Shown here: positions 8,961-18,641 of the stretch, piece after piece
Numbering within the stretch: position 1 is the stretch's first letter
How the letters are laid out: each line of letters starts with the position of its first letter
NCBI GenBank assembly: GCA_003278735.1
Contig: QCDO01000005.1
Span: forward strand, 36,356 to 100,355
Reading direction: 5' to 3'
DNA length: 64,000 nucleotides
Source: Prochlorococcus sp. AG-355-J09
GTDB lineage: Bacteria > Cyanobacteriota > Cyanobacteriia > PCC-6307 > Cyanobiaceae
The notes under the pieces: generated by a model
Seen by the model: only the letters and a program-made list of their open reading frames with translations
Told to the model about the DNA's origin: nothing
Database searches by the model: none
Translations under genes and position numbers: made by a program

Positions 8961-10049
8961 TTAAGCTTCAGCAGATAATTGAAATTTTGAAAGATTTTCT
9001 TTTTCATCTAAATCGAATACTTTACAGAAAGCTTGAATAACTCTTTCGCCTGAGTCAACTTGTTCTAGAGGATCTTTTCTTAATCTATGTCTTAAAGAAC
9101 AAGAAATAACCCTTGCGATGTCATCTTCTTGCACTTCAGTTCTGCCCTCAAAGGCTGCAATTGCCCTTGCAGACCTATTTGTAACAATATCTCCACGTAA
9201 ACCATCAACATCTAGTTCTCCACAGATTGCAGAAATATTCAATCTTAGGTCATCGTCCATTTGAACAGAATTTAATATTTCTTGTGCTTTAATAACCTTT
9301 TGTTGAAGTTCATCTTGTTGCCTCTCAACACTCAATGAAAACTCATCAGGATTATCGTCAAAAGAAGTTCTTTGATCTACTACTTGAACTCTTAATTCAG
9401 CATCTCTAACTGTCTTAACCTCGACACTCATTCCAAACCTGTCCAAAAGTTGAGGCCTTAATTCACCTTCTTCCGGATTGCCTGAACCAATAAGAACAAA
9501 CCTTGCAGGATGTCGAACTGAAACTCCCTCCCTTTCAACTGTATTCCATCCTGAGGCAGCCGAATCTAGAAGTACATCAACTAAATGATCATCAAGCAAA
9601 TTCACTTCATCAACGTATAGTAAACCCCTATTAGCTTTAGCCAACAATCCAGGTTCAAATGCCTTAACACCTTCACTCAAAGCCTTCTCTATATCAATGG
9701 TTCCACAAAGCCTGTCTTCAGTAGCCCCTAAAGGCAAGTCAACCATAGGTACTTGTTTTTGAACACTCTCTAGATTTTCTCCTTGAGTAATTTTTTCCAT
9801 AACTTCTTTACTTTGTAAATCAGGATCGACTAGAGAACTATTATATGGATCGTCTTTAACAACATCGATTGCAGGCAACAAATCAGCTAAGGCTCTAATT
9901 GTAGTAGACTTTCCAGTCCCTCTATCACCCATTATCATCACACCTCCAATTCTTGGATCAATAACATTTAACAAGAGAGCCAATTTCATTTCTTCTTGAC
10001 CAATTACAGCTGTAAAAGGAAAAACTCGTCTTTTCTTTGTTGAAGGCAC
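8961..10049 (-). CDS. chlI: Magnesium chelatase ATPase subunit ChlI
   Basis: The 362-residue AAA+ subunit of magnesium chelatase, which inserts Mg2+ into protoporphyrin IX as the first committed step to chlorophyll. Walker A is GDRGTGKST (41-49); Walker B lies in [12 protein letters not shown] (about 143-154). The arginine-finger region [19 protein letters not shown] and the C-terminal helical lid ([13 protein letters not shown]) are intact. It begins with GTG. The 122 bases upstream hold its presumed promoter, and it leads a minus-strand run through ruvC, the cyclo-ligase, sufE and hom. Confidence 0.97.
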   Translation of the reverse strand: MPSTKKRRVFPFTAVIGQEEMKLALLLNVIDPRIGGVMIMGDRGTGKSTTIRALADLLPAIDVVKDDPYNSSLVDPDLQSKEVMEKITQGENLESVQKQVPMVDLPLGATEDRLCGTIDIEKALSEGVKAFEPGLLAKANRGLLYVDEVNLLDDHLVDVLLDSAASGWNTVEREGVSVRHPARFVLIGSGNPEEGELRPQLLDRFGMSVEVKTVRDAELRVQVVDQRTSFDDNPDEFSLSVERQQDELQQKVIKAQEILNSVQMDDDLRLNISAICGELDVDGLRGDIVTNRSARAIAAFEGRTEVQEDDIARVISCSLRHRLRKDPLEQVDSGERVIQAFCKVFDLDEKENLSKFQLSAEA

Positions 10050-10171
10050 AGTTTTAGTTTTCTTAAATATTCAAATAATCAATAGATGTTACTTCAGAAA
10101 ATGTTTTTAGTAAATATCCCCTTCAAATTAAAACTACAAATAAATAAAATCTAATTTAATTAATTAAGTAG

Positions 10172-10921
10172 CTAGTTTCTTTTCGAATTGTTTAAAAACC
10201 AGTTTATTTGATGGACAATTCCTCTTAAAACATTTATTTCGTGCATTGTTGTATTTGCCCTCAAAATAGAATTCTTAAATTTACTGATTTTTTTCTTAGA
10301 AGTATGTTTTAAAAGATATCCAACTCGCAAAAGCATTTCCTCTATCTCCACAAATGTATCATGCACTTCTTTCGATGATGCTAAATTAAAAACTTTTAAT
10401 TCATTATTTAAATTCTTTTTAGAAGACTTATTTAATTCATATAAAACTATTGAAACAGCGTGAGAAAGATTTAATGAAGGATTATTCTGAGAAGTTGGGA
10501 TATTAAAAGTTTTATTTGCCAGAAGCAATTCACTATTAGTTAAACCTCTATCTTCTCTTCCAAATATAATTGCTAAATTATTTATCTTTTTAAAGGATAA
10601 AGTCCAATCAAATATATCTTCAGAAGACCCAAAAAATGAATCTTTATTTACATCAATCCTTCCACAAGATGCTAGAACTAAATCACAATCAAAAATTGCT
10701 TTTTGAAGATCATCAAAAATCTTACAATTAACGAGAAATTTTTGACCTTTAAGGGCCATTTTTCTTGCTTCTAAAGAAAATATATCGCATTTCGGAGAAA
10801 CAATTCTTAATTCATCAACTTCAAAATTACTACATAATCTTGCTACGCTCCCTACATTTAAAGGGCCATTTGGTTCAACTAATATTACCTTTAAATTAGA
10901 AAAATTATTTCCCAAAATCAT
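10172..10921 (-). CDS. trmJ: TrmJ-like SpoU-family RNA 2'-O-methyltransferase
   Basis: A 249-residue SPOUT methyltransferase. The substrate-side motif VEPNGPLNVGSVARLCSNF (15-33) and the knot motifs IIFGREDRGLTNSELL (118-133) and NIPTSQNNPSLNLSHAVSIVLYEL (about 140-163) are the standard three of the TrmJ/LasT group, which methylates position 32 of tRNAs in E. coli. A helical C-terminal extension (about 185-245) is present, as in TrmJ. The exact RNA target here is inferred from family. Its ATG overlaps the end of cytM by 4 bases, so translation is probably coupled. Confidence 0.85.
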   Translation of the reverse strand: MILGNNFSNLKVILVEPNGPLNVGSVARLCSNFEVDELRIVSPKCDIFSLEARKMALKGQKFLVNCKIFDDLQKAIFDCDLVLASCGRIDVNKDSFFGSSEDIFDWTLSFKKINNLAIIFGREDRGLTNSELLLANKTFNIPTSQNNPSLNLSHAVSIVLYELNKSSKKNLNNELKVFNLASSKEVHDTFVEIEEMLLRVGYLLKHTSKKKISKFKNSILRANTTMHEINVLRGIVHQINWFLNNSKRN

Positions 10922-11304
10922 TCAAGAGTATGAAGATATTTTAATAGATTGGACATATTTACAGGATCAATATCAAAACTTGGCATAGGAGGAGTAAGAC
11001 CTCCAGTAACTTGTTTTATTATCTGTTTATCATTCAAACGTTTAGTTATTGAATGTAAGTCTGGGCCCACTAATCCTCTTGCTGTAATTCCATGACATCC
11101 AACACAATTTATCTTAAAAAGAGCATCTCCTTCCTCAGCAGAGCCATTAAGCCCAAGAGTTTCAATAATGTATTTATTATTTTCATGATGATATACGAAA
11201 AATATTGAAAAACAAATCAATAAAACTCCAAATACAACAAAAACAATTTTTAAGAATTCTTTTTTAAATTCCCTTTCTGCTGCAGTTGATGAAGATGTTG
11301 ACAC
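10918..11304 (-). CDS. cytM: Cytochrome cM (membrane-anchored c-type cytochrome)
   Basis: A 128-residue protein with a single N-terminal membrane helix (about 18-38) and a C-terminal class I cytochrome c domain. The heme site is CVGCH (67-71), and Met107 in PPMPSFD is the probable sixth ligand. It matches cyanobacterial cytochrome cM, whose physiological role is debated; modulating electron flow in stress has been proposed. The 56 bases upstream separate it from divergently transcribed petG, so two electron-transport genes share this promoter region. Confidence 0.85.
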   Translation of the reverse strand: MSTSSSTAAEREFKKEFLKIVFVVFGVLLICFSIFFVYHHENNKYIIETLGLNGSAEEGDALFKINCVGCHGITARGLVGPDLHSITKRLNDKQIIKQVTGGLTPPMPSFDIDPVNMSNLLKYLHTLE

Positions 11305-11360
11305 AAAAAATAGTCTCTATGTAACAATTGTGAATAAGAATCTCAAAAAAGGCAAAAGAA

Positions 11361-11480
11361 ATGATCGAGCCTCTTCTATGTGGAATTGTTTTGGGTTTAG
11401 TTCCTATAACTCTTCTTGGATTATTTGTAAGTGCATGGAATCAATATAGAAGAGGTTCAGGGATGCTGGACATTGATTAA
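11361..11480 (+). CDS. petG: Cytochrome b6f complex subunit V (PetG)
   Basis: A very short gene of 39 codons found by reading the gap between cytM and rsmD. The product begins [18 protein letters not shown] and is a single membrane helix followed by WNQYRRG, the hallmark of PetG, a small subunit needed for assembly and stability of the thylakoid cytochrome b6f complex. The length equals that of known PetG proteins (37-39 residues). A GGCAAAAGAA stretch precedes the ATG without a strong ribosome site. The last 24 bases overlap the 3' end of the convergent rsmD gene. Confidence 0.95.
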   Translation: MIEPLLCGIVLGLVPITLLGLFVSAWNQYRRGSGMLDID

Positions 11481-12056
11481 GAATGTTAATCTTGACTGCC
11501 CATAGTTTCTTACATCTATAGTCTCCCACAAAGAACTTTTTTTAATAAATAGGTTTGGAGAATGTTCACAAATAACTATTGAATCTTTTTTTAAAAAATT
11601 ACAGTTAAATAATTGCTTTAAAACTAATTCATGGAAATTCACATCATATGGAGGATCTAGATAAACAAAATCAAATTTTAATTTGTTTAAATCCAAATTT
11701 CTAGATGATAAGTTTCTCTCATAATTTGGTTTTGTCCATTTCAAAACATCTTTACAAATAACTTCGATATCATTTTCCCTATTTTCTATATTCTCCAACG
11801 AGAGTAAATTCTCTAAGCAAATTTTTGAGTTTATTTTGTTTTTTTCAATTGCAAGTATTTTTCTTGCCCCGTGATTATAGGCTTCACAAGATATAGCTCC
11901 AGTTCCACTAAATAAATCTAACCAGTTACTATCTTCAACTCTATTATTCAATATATTAAATATTGCCTCTCTAACTCTCAAAGTTGTAGGTCTGGTAAAA
12001 GAATTATTTGGACTTTGGAGTTTTTTACCACCTATTAATCTTAAGTTTGTCTTCAT
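11457..12056 (-). CDS. rsmD: 16S rRNA (guanine-966-N2)-methyltransferase RsmD
   Basis: A 199-residue SAM-dependent methyltransferase of the RsmD family. The SAM loop is [14 protein letters not shown] (46-59) and the catalytic DPPY is at 134-137 in FVYLDPPYD. The conserved N-terminal [15 protein letters not shown] is also present. It methylates G966 of 16S rRNA in E. coli; the same target is inferred here. It ends inside the convergent petG gene (24-base overlap) and follows hisH by 13 bases. Confidence 0.93.
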   Translation of the reverse strand: MKTNLRLIGGKKLQSPNNSFTRPTTLRVREAIFNILNNRVEDSNWLDLFSGTGAISCEAYNHGARKILAIEKNKINSKICLENLLSLENIENRENDIEVICKDVLKWTKPNYERNLSSRNLDLNKLKFDFVYLDPPYDVNFHELVLKQLFNCNFLKKDSIVICEHSPNLFIKKSSLWETIDVRNYGQSRLTFLINVQHP

Positions 12057-12069
12057 CAGTAATTATCAA

Positions 12070-12687
12070 TTATTGAATATTACTAAGCCATCGTCTCAAA
12101 AGCTTTTCTCCGGTTTTTCCAGATTTTTCCGGATGAAATTGACAGGCCAATAAATTATCATTCTCAATCATTGCAGTTAATTTTTCAGAGCCATAATCAA
12201 CCTGAGCTGCAATAATCTTTGGATCATCAGGTACTGCATGATAGGAATGTACAAAATAGACCCAATTATTTAATTCTTCTAGCTCTAATAAAGTATTTGG
12301 TTTTGTAGGTAAAAGTTGGCACCAACCCATGTGTGGGATTCTTTGGTTAACAATATGAGGAATTTTTTGTATTTTTCCTTTTAATATTCCCAGCCCTTGA
12401 ACCTCTCCTTCATCACTAGATTCAAAAAGGAGTTGAAGACCTAAACATATCCCTAAAAAAGACTTCCCACTTTTAATCCAATTTTTCAAATCAGTTATCA
12501 AATCCGTATTTATAAGATTATTCATCGCTGGATCAAATGCTCCAACACCAGGAAGTATTATCGCCTTACAAAGATTAGACTCATTAAAATTTTTAATTAA
12601 TATTATTTCTTCTCCAAGACTTTCTAGAGATTTTGTTACAGAATGAATGTTACCCATCCCGTAATCTATAAGTCCAATTTTATCCAA
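12070..12687 (-). CDS. hisH: Imidazole glycerol phosphate synthase subunit HisH
   Basis: The 205-residue glutamine amidotransferase subunit of IGP synthase; it supplies ammonia to HisF in histidine biosynthesis. The catalytic triad is Cys81 (LGICLGLQLLF), His185 and Glu187 (CQFHPEKSG). The opening IGLIDYGMGNIHSV is typical. It is embedded in the minus-strand group trxA-hisH-rsmD with gaps of 11 and 13 bases. hisF is not in the window. Confidence 0.97.
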   Translation of the reverse strand: MDKIGLIDYGMGNIHSVTKSLESLGEEIILIKNFNESNLCKAIILPGVGAFDPAMNNLINTDLITDLKNWIKSGKSFLGICLGLQLLFESSDEGEVQGLGILKGKIQKIPHIVNQRIPHMGWCQLLPTKPNTLLELEELNNWVYFVHSYHAVPDDPKIIAAQVDYGSEKLTAMIENDNLLACQFHPEKSGKTGEKLLRRWLSNIQ

Positions 12688-12698
12688 AGCCTTTAAAT

Positions 12699-13022
12699 TT
12701 ATAAATGCTTAGTTAAAGTGCTTGAAAGAGTCGCTTTTGGAACAGCACCAACAACAGTATCAACCTTTTGACCTCCTTTAAAGATCATTAATGTAGGAAT
12801 ACTTCTAATTCCGTATTGGCTGGCTACATTTGGATTCTCATCTGTATTTAATTTAAAAACTTTAATTTTCCCTTCAAAGTCTTTTGAGATTTCTTCTACA
12901 ACTGGAGCGACCATCCTACATGGACCGCACCATGGTGCCCAAAAATCAACCAATACTGGTAGATCACTTTGCAGTACATCTTTGTCAAATGAAGAATCAG
13001 TTACGGCTGGAGCTGATGACAT
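12699..13022 (-). CDS. trxA: Thioredoxin
   Basis: A 107-residue classical thioredoxin with the redox site WCGPC (Cys32, Cys35), the buried Asp in LVDFWAPW and the cis-proline segment SIPTLMIF. It reduces protein disulfides, probably including light-regulated enzymes. It is the first gene of the trxA-hisH-rsmD group. The 231 bases upstream hold the Yfr1 small RNA on the same strand; trxA begins 91 bases after the Yfr1 terminator and so is expected to have its own promoter. Confidence 0.97.
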   Translation of the reverse strand: MSSAPAVTDSSFDKDVLQSDLPVLVDFWAPWCGPCRMVAPVVEEISKDFEGKIKVFKLNTDENPNVASQYGIRSIPTLMIFKGGQKVDTVVGAVPKATLSSTLTKHL

Positions 13023-13113
13023 AATTTAAGTATTCCTTTTTGAAAATTTAGCAGGCAATTCTTCTAAGTGATGATTTCATTACAGATAAAATAATATAAG
13101 TAACAAAATATCT

Positions 13114-13135
13114 AAAAAAGCCCGATTAATCGGGC
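13114..13135 (-). terminator. Intrinsic terminator of Yfr1
   Basis: On the minus strand GCCCGATTAATCGGGC can fold into a G+C-rich stem of about six pairs with a tetraloop, followed at once by TTTTTT. It is the clearest factor-independent terminator in the window. It ends Yfr1 and would also stop read-through from guaB3 into trxA. Confidence 0.9.
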
Positions 13136-13168
13136 GATTTAGTGTGTGAGGAGTATGGGGTTTCCCCC
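13114..13168 (-). ncRNA. yfr1: Yfr1 small regulatory RNA
   Basis: Read on the minus strand, the 55 bases show a 5' hairpin (GGGG, AAA loop, CCCC; 13168-13157), then an unpaired stretch containing ACTCCTCACAC, then the perfect palindrome GCCCGATTAATCGGGC (13135-13120) followed by six T. The two stem-loops flanking the ultraconserved ACUCCUCACAC motif define Yfr1, and the location between guaB and trxA is the one I recall for Prochlorococcus. Published work in Prochlorococcus describes Yfr1 pairing through this motif with outer-membrane protein mRNAs. The RNA boundaries given here are inferred from sequence. Confidence 0.93.
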
Positions 13169-13176
13169 ATTATTTC

Positions 13177-13182
13177 ATAATA
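13177..13182 (-). promoter_or_regulatory. Predicted -10 element of the Yfr1 promoter
   Basis: On the minus strand TATTAT lies eight bases before the run of G that I take as the Yfr1 5' end (13168). The spacing fits a -10 box. No strong -35 match is visible, which is usual in these AT-rich genomes. Confidence 0.55.
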
Positions 13183-13252
13183 ACTCCTAATCAGAAAATT
13201 TTTCAATTTAATACTTAATTCACTAAGGTTTTAAAATTTTGCTCTAAATGAA

Positions 13253-14416
13253 CTACTTACCCATCCCAAGCTGCTGAGCTTTTTGATAAACCTTACCCTC
13301 TGTAAGAAGCGATGGTGCAATAACTATTTCTACTTCTTGCATTTCTTTAATATTTTTTGCACCAAGAGTACTCATTGAGGTTCTAATGGCTCCTAATAAG
13401 TTATGTGTCCCATCATCAAGTAAAGCAGGACCTTTAATTATTCTTTCTAAGGATCCTGTAGAACCAACTTCGATTCTTGTGCCCCTTGGCAATACTGGAC
13501 TTGGAGTAGCCATACCCCAGTGAAATCCTTTACCTGGAGCGTTTGTGGATTTGGCTATTGGGGATCCAATCATTACAGCATCTGCCCCACATGCTAAACA
13601 TTTACAGATATCTCCACCCGTTACAATTCCTCCATCACCAATAATAGGTATATAACGACCACTTTCTCTAAAGTAATCATTTCTTGCCGCACTACAATCG
13701 GCAATTGCAGTTGCTTGAGGGATTCCAATTCCCAATACTCCTCTTGATGTACAAGCCGCTCCAGGTCCTATCCCAACCATTAATCCTGCAACTCCAGCGT
13801 CCATGAGAAGTTTTGCAACTTCGTAAGTAACACAATTTCCTGCTACAACTGGAACATTCATAGATTGGCAAAGATCTTTAATATTTAAGGTTTTCTTACC
13901 TTCAATACCAAAATGTTCAGTTGAAACAACAGTTCCTTGAAGAAAAAATAAATCTATTTTGGAATTATTAAGTGTTTCTTTAAACTTAATTGCAGCTTGA
14001 GGAGTCCCACTAAAAGCAGCGATACCTCCTCCTTCTTTGACCTCATTTATTCTTTGTAAAATCAATCCGTCCTTGACGGGTTCACTGTATATATTCTGCA
14101 TTAACGGAACGAAATCATTCTTCCCGACTGATGCTATTTGGTTCAATATTTCATCAGGATTTTCATATCTTGTTTGTATGCCCTCCATATTAATAACCCC
14201 AATAGAACCTAATTTTGTGAGTTCTACAGCCGTATTGACATCGACAACACTGTCCATGGCACTAGCTACGATAGGAACTTCTCTTTTGATATCACCTATT
14301 GACCAAGAAGGATCAGTCAAATCGTAATCAAGTGTTTTATTACCAGGGACTAAAGCTATTTCATCAATGCCATAAGCTCTTCTGACTTTTTTATTTAAAC
14401 CAAGTTCAAAATTCAC
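13253..14416 (-). CDS. guaB3: IMP dehydrogenase-family protein GuaB3
   Basis: A 387-residue member of the IMPDH/GMP reductase barrel family without the two CBS regulatory domains that normally interrupt IMPDH (usual length near 490). The putative catalytic cysteine is Cys222 in GPGAACTSRGVLGIGIPQ, and the phosphate/K+ loop region is IIGDGGIVTGGDI. This matches the GuaB3 group that serves cyanobacteria in the IMP-to-XMP step of GMP synthesis, as I recall from recent literature; older annotations call it inosine-5'-monophosphate dehydrogenase. It is transcribed divergently from gyrA and is followed by the Yfr1 gene on the same strand. Confidence 0.88.
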   Translation of the reverse strand: MNFELGLNKKVRRAYGIDEIALVPGNKTLDYDLTDPSWSIGDIKREVPIVASAMDSVVDVNTAVELTKLGSIGVINMEGIQTRYENPDEILNQIASVGKNDFVPLMQNIYSEPVKDGLILQRINEVKEGGGIAAFSGTPQAAIKFKETLNNSKIDLFFLQGTVVSTEHFGIEGKKTLNIKDLCQSMNVPVVAGNCVTYEVAKLLMDAGVAGLMVGIGPGAACTSRGVLGIGIPQATAIADCSAARNDYFRESGRYIPIIGDGGIVTGGDICKCLACGADAVMIGSPIAKSTNAPGKGFHWGMATPSPVLPRGTRIEVGSTGSLERIIKGPALLDDGTHNLLGAIRTSMSTLGAKNIKEMQEVEIVIAPSLLTEGKVYQKAQQLGMGK

Positions 14417-14596
14417 GGAATTTTTCTCTTTATTTTGAATAAATTAACAACTAAAGGGGTAATAAGCCAAGGTTTGTTCAAAAACAACAGGTTTTGTTTT
14501 GATTTGTGTGTAAATGTGAGTATTTGGGAATTAAATAAATATTTTTTTTTATTCATTATGACAATCAACGATTATTATTAAAAAAAGGATTTTTAT

Positions 14597-17194
14597 ATGT
14601 CTGATATTTTAGATTCTGATGACTCAGGATTAAGCGAAGATAACGACCGAATTATCCAGACTGACCTAAGAAACGAGATGTCTCGCTCATACCTTGAGTA
14701 TGCAATGAGTGTTATTGTCGGTCGTGCTCTTCCAGATGCAAGAGATGGATTAAAACCTGTTCATAGAAGAATTCTTTATGCAATGTATGAGCTTGGTCTA
14801 ACTAGCGGTAGACCATACAGAAAATGTGCGAGAGTTGTTGGCGAAGTACTTGGTAAGTACCACCCTCATGGCGATACTGCTGTTTATGACGCTTTGGTAA
14901 GGATGGCTCAGGATTTCTCTATGCGGATGCCACTCATAGATGGCCATGGAAACTTTGGTTCTGTTGATAACGACCCTCCAGCAGCAATGAGATATACAGA
15001 ATCTCGTTTACAGTCTCTTACAGATGAAAGTTTATTAGAGGATATTGAATCTGAAACTGTGGATTTCGCCGATAATTTTGATGGTTCTCAGCAAGAACCA
15101 ACAGTTTTACCTGCTAGGATTCCTCAATTACTACTAAATGGATCATCTGGAATAGCAGTAGGAATGGCAACTAATATTCCACCTCATAACTTAGGGGAAT
15201 TAATTAATGGTCTTAAATCAATCATCAATAACCCTTCGATTGAAGATAGAGAACTTTTTGAAATAATTAAGGGTCCTGATTTTCCCACAGGTGGTCAAAT
15301 CTTAGGCAGAGATGGTATCAAAGAAACTTTCAAGACAGGGAGGGGTTCAATAACCATGAGGGGTGTAGCAAATATTGAGCAAATTAAATCCAGTGGTAGA
15401 GCAGAAAAAGACGCAGTAATAATTACAGAGCTCCCATTTCAAACCAATAAAGCGGCATTGATAGAAAGAATTGCTGACTTGGTTAATGAAAAAAAATTAG
15501 AAGGTATTTCTGATATTAGAGATGAAAGTGATCGAGATGGAATGAGGATTGTTATTGAACTGAAAAGGGATGCCTACCCACAAGTAGTTTTAAATAATTT
15601 ATTTAAATTAACACCTCTACAAAACAACTTTAGTGCAAATATCCTTGCTTTAGTAAAAGGAGAACCCACAACACTATCACTCAGGAAAATGTTAGATGTA
15701 TTTCTAGACTTCAGAGTGGAGACAATAAGGCGAAGAACATCATTTTTATTAAAAAAGGCTGAAGAGAGGGATCACATCGTAAAAGGTCTTTTATTAGCTT
15801 TGGATGCTATGGATGAGATTATTAATTTAATAAGATCAGCAAAAGATACAGTTTCAGCCAGAGAAAATTTACAAACTGATCATTCTTTATCTGCCAAACA
15901 GGCAGAAGCTATTTTACAAATGCAATTAAGAAGATTAACAGCACTAGAAGCAGATAAAATCAAAGGGGAACATGATGAGTTAACCAGAAAAATTAACTCA
16001 TATCAGCAAATATTGAATAGTAAAGAAAGAATTTTTGAAATTATTCTTGAAGAACTTAATAAAATCGATGAAAGATTTTCCTCTCCAAGAAAAACAGAAA
16101 TACTCGATTTAGGTGGTGGTCTAGATGATATAGATCTTATCGCTAATGAAAGATCTGTAGTTTTATTGACTGAAGCAGGTTATTTAAAAAGAATGCCTGT
16201 TAATGAATTCGAATCTACAAGTCGTGGGTCTAGAGGTAAAGCTGGAACAAAGACACAAGAAGATGATGAAGTAAAACTATTTATAAGCTGTAACGATCAT
16301 GATACTCTTTTGCTTTTTAGTGATAGAGGGGTATCTTATGCTCTGCCAGCATATAGAGTTCCCATGAGCAGCAGAACAGCCAAAGGTACTCCATCAGTTC
16401 AACTTCTCCCAATACCAAGAGAAGAAAAGATAACATCGCTAATTGCAGTAGATTCTTTTGATAACGATTGTTATCTACTAATGCTAACCAAGGCTGGATT
16501 TATAAAAAGAACTTCACTCTCTGCTTTCTCAAAAATTCGATCAAATGGTTTAATAGCAATTAATCTTGAGGATGGAGATGCTTTAACTTGGGTTAGATTG
16601 TCAAAAGAAGGTGACAGTGTTTTGATTGGATCAAGAACAGGAATGGCGATCCATTTCAGACTAGATATTAACGAATTAAGGCCGCTAGGCAGGACAGCAA
16701 GGGGGGTTAAATCTATGAACCTTAGAAAAGGAGACAATCTTGTATCTATGGATGTTTTAACATCTGATTTAGTTGATCAATTAGCTAAAAGTGAAGATCT
16801 CATGAAAGAGTCTGATGAAAATCTTGAAGTTAACTCTTCAGAAGGTCCTTGGGTACTAATAGCCAGTGCATTTGGACTAGGTAAAAGAGTACCTGTCACT
16901 CAATTTAGATTACAAAAAAGAGCAGGCATGGGTTTGAGAGCTATAAAATTCAGAATTAAAGATGATGTATTAGTTTGTTTAAAGGTCCTCGGAGAAGGAG
17001 AAGAATTACTTTTTGTGACCGAAAAAGGCGTGATAGTGAGAACAAACGCAGATAAAATATCCCAGCAATCTAGAGCCGCTACTGGAGTAAAATTACAAAG
17101 ATTAGATCAGGGTGATCATTTATCAGAAGTTGTATTAGTTCCTCATGAACAAACAGAAGAAATAGACCAATTCAACCAAGGAAAAGAAAATTAA
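14597..17194 (+). CDS. gyrA: DNA gyrase subunit A
   Basis: An 865-residue type IIA topoisomerase subunit that introduces negative supercoils together with GyrB. The breakage-reunion domain carries the usual [17 protein letters not shown] opening, and the catalytic tyrosine is Tyr133 in [10 protein letters not shown] coiled-coil tower follows, then a C-terminal beta-pinwheel from about residue 515. The GyrA box at 541-547 reads TSRGSRG, a diverged form of the QRRGGKG/QNRGGRG consensus, so a topoisomerase IV-like activity cannot be dismissed from sequence alone. A purine-rich AAGGA precedes the ATG. crtL follows by 23 bases. Confidence 0.93.
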   Translation: MSDILDSDDSGLSEDNDRIIQTDLRNEMSRSYLEYAMSVIVGRALPDARDGLKPVHRRILYAMYELGLTSGRPYRKCARVVGEVLGKYHPHGDTAVYDALVRMAQDFSMRMPLIDGHGNFGSVDNDPPAAMRYTESRLQSLTDESLLEDIESETVDFADNFDGSQQEPTVLPARIPQLLLNGSSGIAVGMATNIPPHNLGELINGLKSIINNPSIEDRELFEIIKGPDFPTGGQILGRDGIKETFKTGRGSITMRGVANIEQIKSSGRAEKDAVIITELPFQTNKAALIERIADLVNEKKLEGISDIRDESDRDGMRIVIELKRDAYPQVVLNNLFKLTPLQNNFSANILALVKGEPTTLSLRKMLDVFLDFRVETIRRRTSFLLKKAEERDHIVKGLLLALDAMDEIINLIRSAKDTVSARENLQTDHSLSAKQAEAILQMQLRRLTALEADKIKGEHDELTRKINSYQQILNSKERIFEIILEELNKIDERFSSPRKTEILDLGGGLDDIDLIANERSVVLLTEAGYLKRMPVNEFESTSRGSRGKAGTKTQEDDEVKLFISCNDHDTLLLFSDRGVSYALPAYRVPMSSRTAKGTPSVQLLPIPREEKITSLIAVDSFDNDCYLLMLTKAGFIKRTSLSAFSKIRSNGLIAINLEDGDALTWVRLSKEGDSVLIGSRTGMAIHFRLDINELRPLGRTARGVKSMNLRKGDNLVSMDVLTSDLVDQLAKSEDLMKESDENLEVNSSEGPWVLIASAFGLGKRVPVTQFRLQKRAGMGLRAIKFRIKDDVLVCLKVLGEGEELLFVTEKGVIVRTNADKISQQSRAATGVKLQRLDQGDHLSEVVLVPHEQTEEIDQFNQGKEN

Positions 17195-17217
17195 AAGAAA
17201 ATGGTTTTTTAGATAAT

Positions 17218-18429
17218 ATGGAAATACTTGATATTTTAATTTTAGGTTCTGGGCCTGCAGCACTATGCTTAGCTTCAGAATTAGCCAAGCAAGATCTAAA
17301 TATTAAGGGCATATCAACTAAATCTCCAAATGAAAAATGGGAAAATACATATGGTATTTGGGCTTCTGAATTAGAGGAATTAGGATTAGAGTCTTTGTTA
17401 TCTCATCGGTGGTGCAAAACAGTTAGTTTTTTTGGAAATGGCGAAAATAAAAAGGGAGATAATCCTACAAAACATAATTACGATTATGGTTTGATAAATC
17501 AGGAAGCTTTTCAAAATGAGCTTTTAAAAAAGTGTAAAGGGATTGAATGGTTGAATGAGACAGCAAAAGATATTAAAGAGAAAAATAAACTATCTGAAGT
17601 GATTTGTTTTTCAGGTCTAACAATAAAGGCGAGGTTAGTCATTGACGCAAGTGGCCACAAAAGTAATTTCATAAAAAGACCAGTCCAAAATGAAATCGCT
17701 CAACAAGCTGCGTATGGGATTGTCGGTAAATTTTCATCGCCACCAGTTAAAAAGGATCAATTTGTTTTGATGGATTTTCGTCCAAATCATTTAAACAATG
17801 AAGAAAAGTTATCATCTCCTTCTTTTCTTTATGCAATGGATCTTGGAAATGAAACTTTTTTTGTTGAAGAAACATCATTAGCTAGTTATCCTGCCTTATC
17901 CCAAGAGAATCTCAAAAAAAGACTTTTAAAAAGATTGAATAGCAAGGGTATTGAGGTGAGTGCAATTTTTCATGAAGAGAATTGCCTTTTCCCAATGAAT
18001 TTACCCCTCCCATATAAAAAACAATTTGTACTTGGTTTTGGAGGTTCTGCAAGCATGGTGCATCCAGCATCAGGATACATGATCGGATCTTTATTAAGGA
18101 GAGCTCCACTCCTTGCAAAAAAATTAGCAATCTTTTTAAAAGAACCTAATCTCAGTTCTCTTGAGCTAGCAACAAAAGGTTGGGAGATCCTATGGCCTTA
18201 CGAGTTAATACAAAGGCATAAACTTTACCAATATGGTTTAAGAAGATTGATGAGTTTTGACGAAAGCAGATTAAGAAGCTTTTTCTCAAATTTCTTTAGA
18301 TTATCGACCAATGAATGGGTAGGTTTTCTTACGAATACACTTCCACTTCCAAAACTAATTTACGTTATGAGTAAGATGTTTATAAATTCACCTCTAAAAG
18401 TAAAACTAGGAATGCTTAAGTTAAATTGA
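17218..18429 (+). CDS. crtL: Lycopene beta-cyclase (CrtL-b type)
   Basis: A 403-residue flavoprotein-like enzyme that closes the beta rings of lycopene to make beta-carotene, the precursor of zeaxanthin in these cells. The dinucleotide site is ILGSGPAALCLASEL (9-21). Further family blocks are ENTYGIWASELEELGLE, VLMDFRPNHL, YAMDLGNETFFVEETSLA and FGGSASMVHPASGYMIGSLL. These agree better with beta- than epsilon-cyclases from memory of the Synechococcus CrtL sequence; a second, epsilon-type cyclase is known in Prochlorococcus but is not here. It lies 23 bases after gyrA and probably shares its transcript. Confidence 0.87.
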   Translation: MEILDILILGSGPAALCLASELAKQDLNIKGISTKSPNEKWENTYGIWASELEELGLESLLSHRWCKTVSFFGNGENKKGDNPTKHNYDYGLINQEAFQNELLKKCKGIEWLNETAKDIKEKNKLSEVICFSGLTIKARLVIDASGHKSNFIKRPVQNEIAQQAAYGIVGKFSSPPVKKDQFVLMDFRPNHLNNEEKLSSPSFLYAMDLGNETFFVEETSLASYPALSQENLKKRLLKRLNSKGIEVSAIFHEENCLFPMNLPLPYKKQFVLGFGGSASMVHPASGYMIGSLLRRAPLLAKKLAIFLKEPNLSSLELATKGWEILWPYELIQRHKLYQYGLRRLMSFDESRLRSFFSNFFRLSTNEWVGFLTNTLPLPKLIYVMSKMFINSPLKVKLGMLKLN

Positions 18430-18519
18430 ACAATCCTACACCTTTTTTCATAACATAAAAAAGATTAATACTACCTTTGAACCAATTTATGGCAATAGCA
18501 AAAAATTCTATTAAGGTAA

Positions 18520-18571
18520 GTTAAGTATTTATGGAACTCATACTACTATGATAACTTAACAATATTTTTTT
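18520..18571 (+). other. Structured intergenic element, possible terminator
   Basis: In the 212-base space between crtL and the convergent GH57 gene, GTTAAGT (18520-18526) pairs with ACTTAAC (18554-18560). Inside it a smaller TCATA/TATGA hairpin (18538-18551) has a four-base loop. A T-rich run follows (18565-18571). It could end the gyrA-crtL transcript or be the 3' end of a small RNA. The rest of the gap shows only weak A/T hairpins such as CTTTTTT/AAAAAAG near 18432-18455. Confidence 0.4.
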
Positions 18572-18641
18572 ATTTTATATTTGCAGAAATTTTTTAAGCT
18601 AAATTCTGGGGATTTGAAGTCTTACTGGATATTATTATTTT

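Noticed and set aside
14417..14596. Possible small gene in the guaB3-gyrA divergent space
   Set aside because: No frame of useful length with a start and ribosome site; most likely promoter DNA only.
14597..17194. gyrA as topoisomerase IV parC because the GyrA box is diverged
   Set aside because: The box still keeps RGxRG spacing (TSRGSRG) and the C-terminal pinwheel is full length, so gyrase subunit A is the better call.
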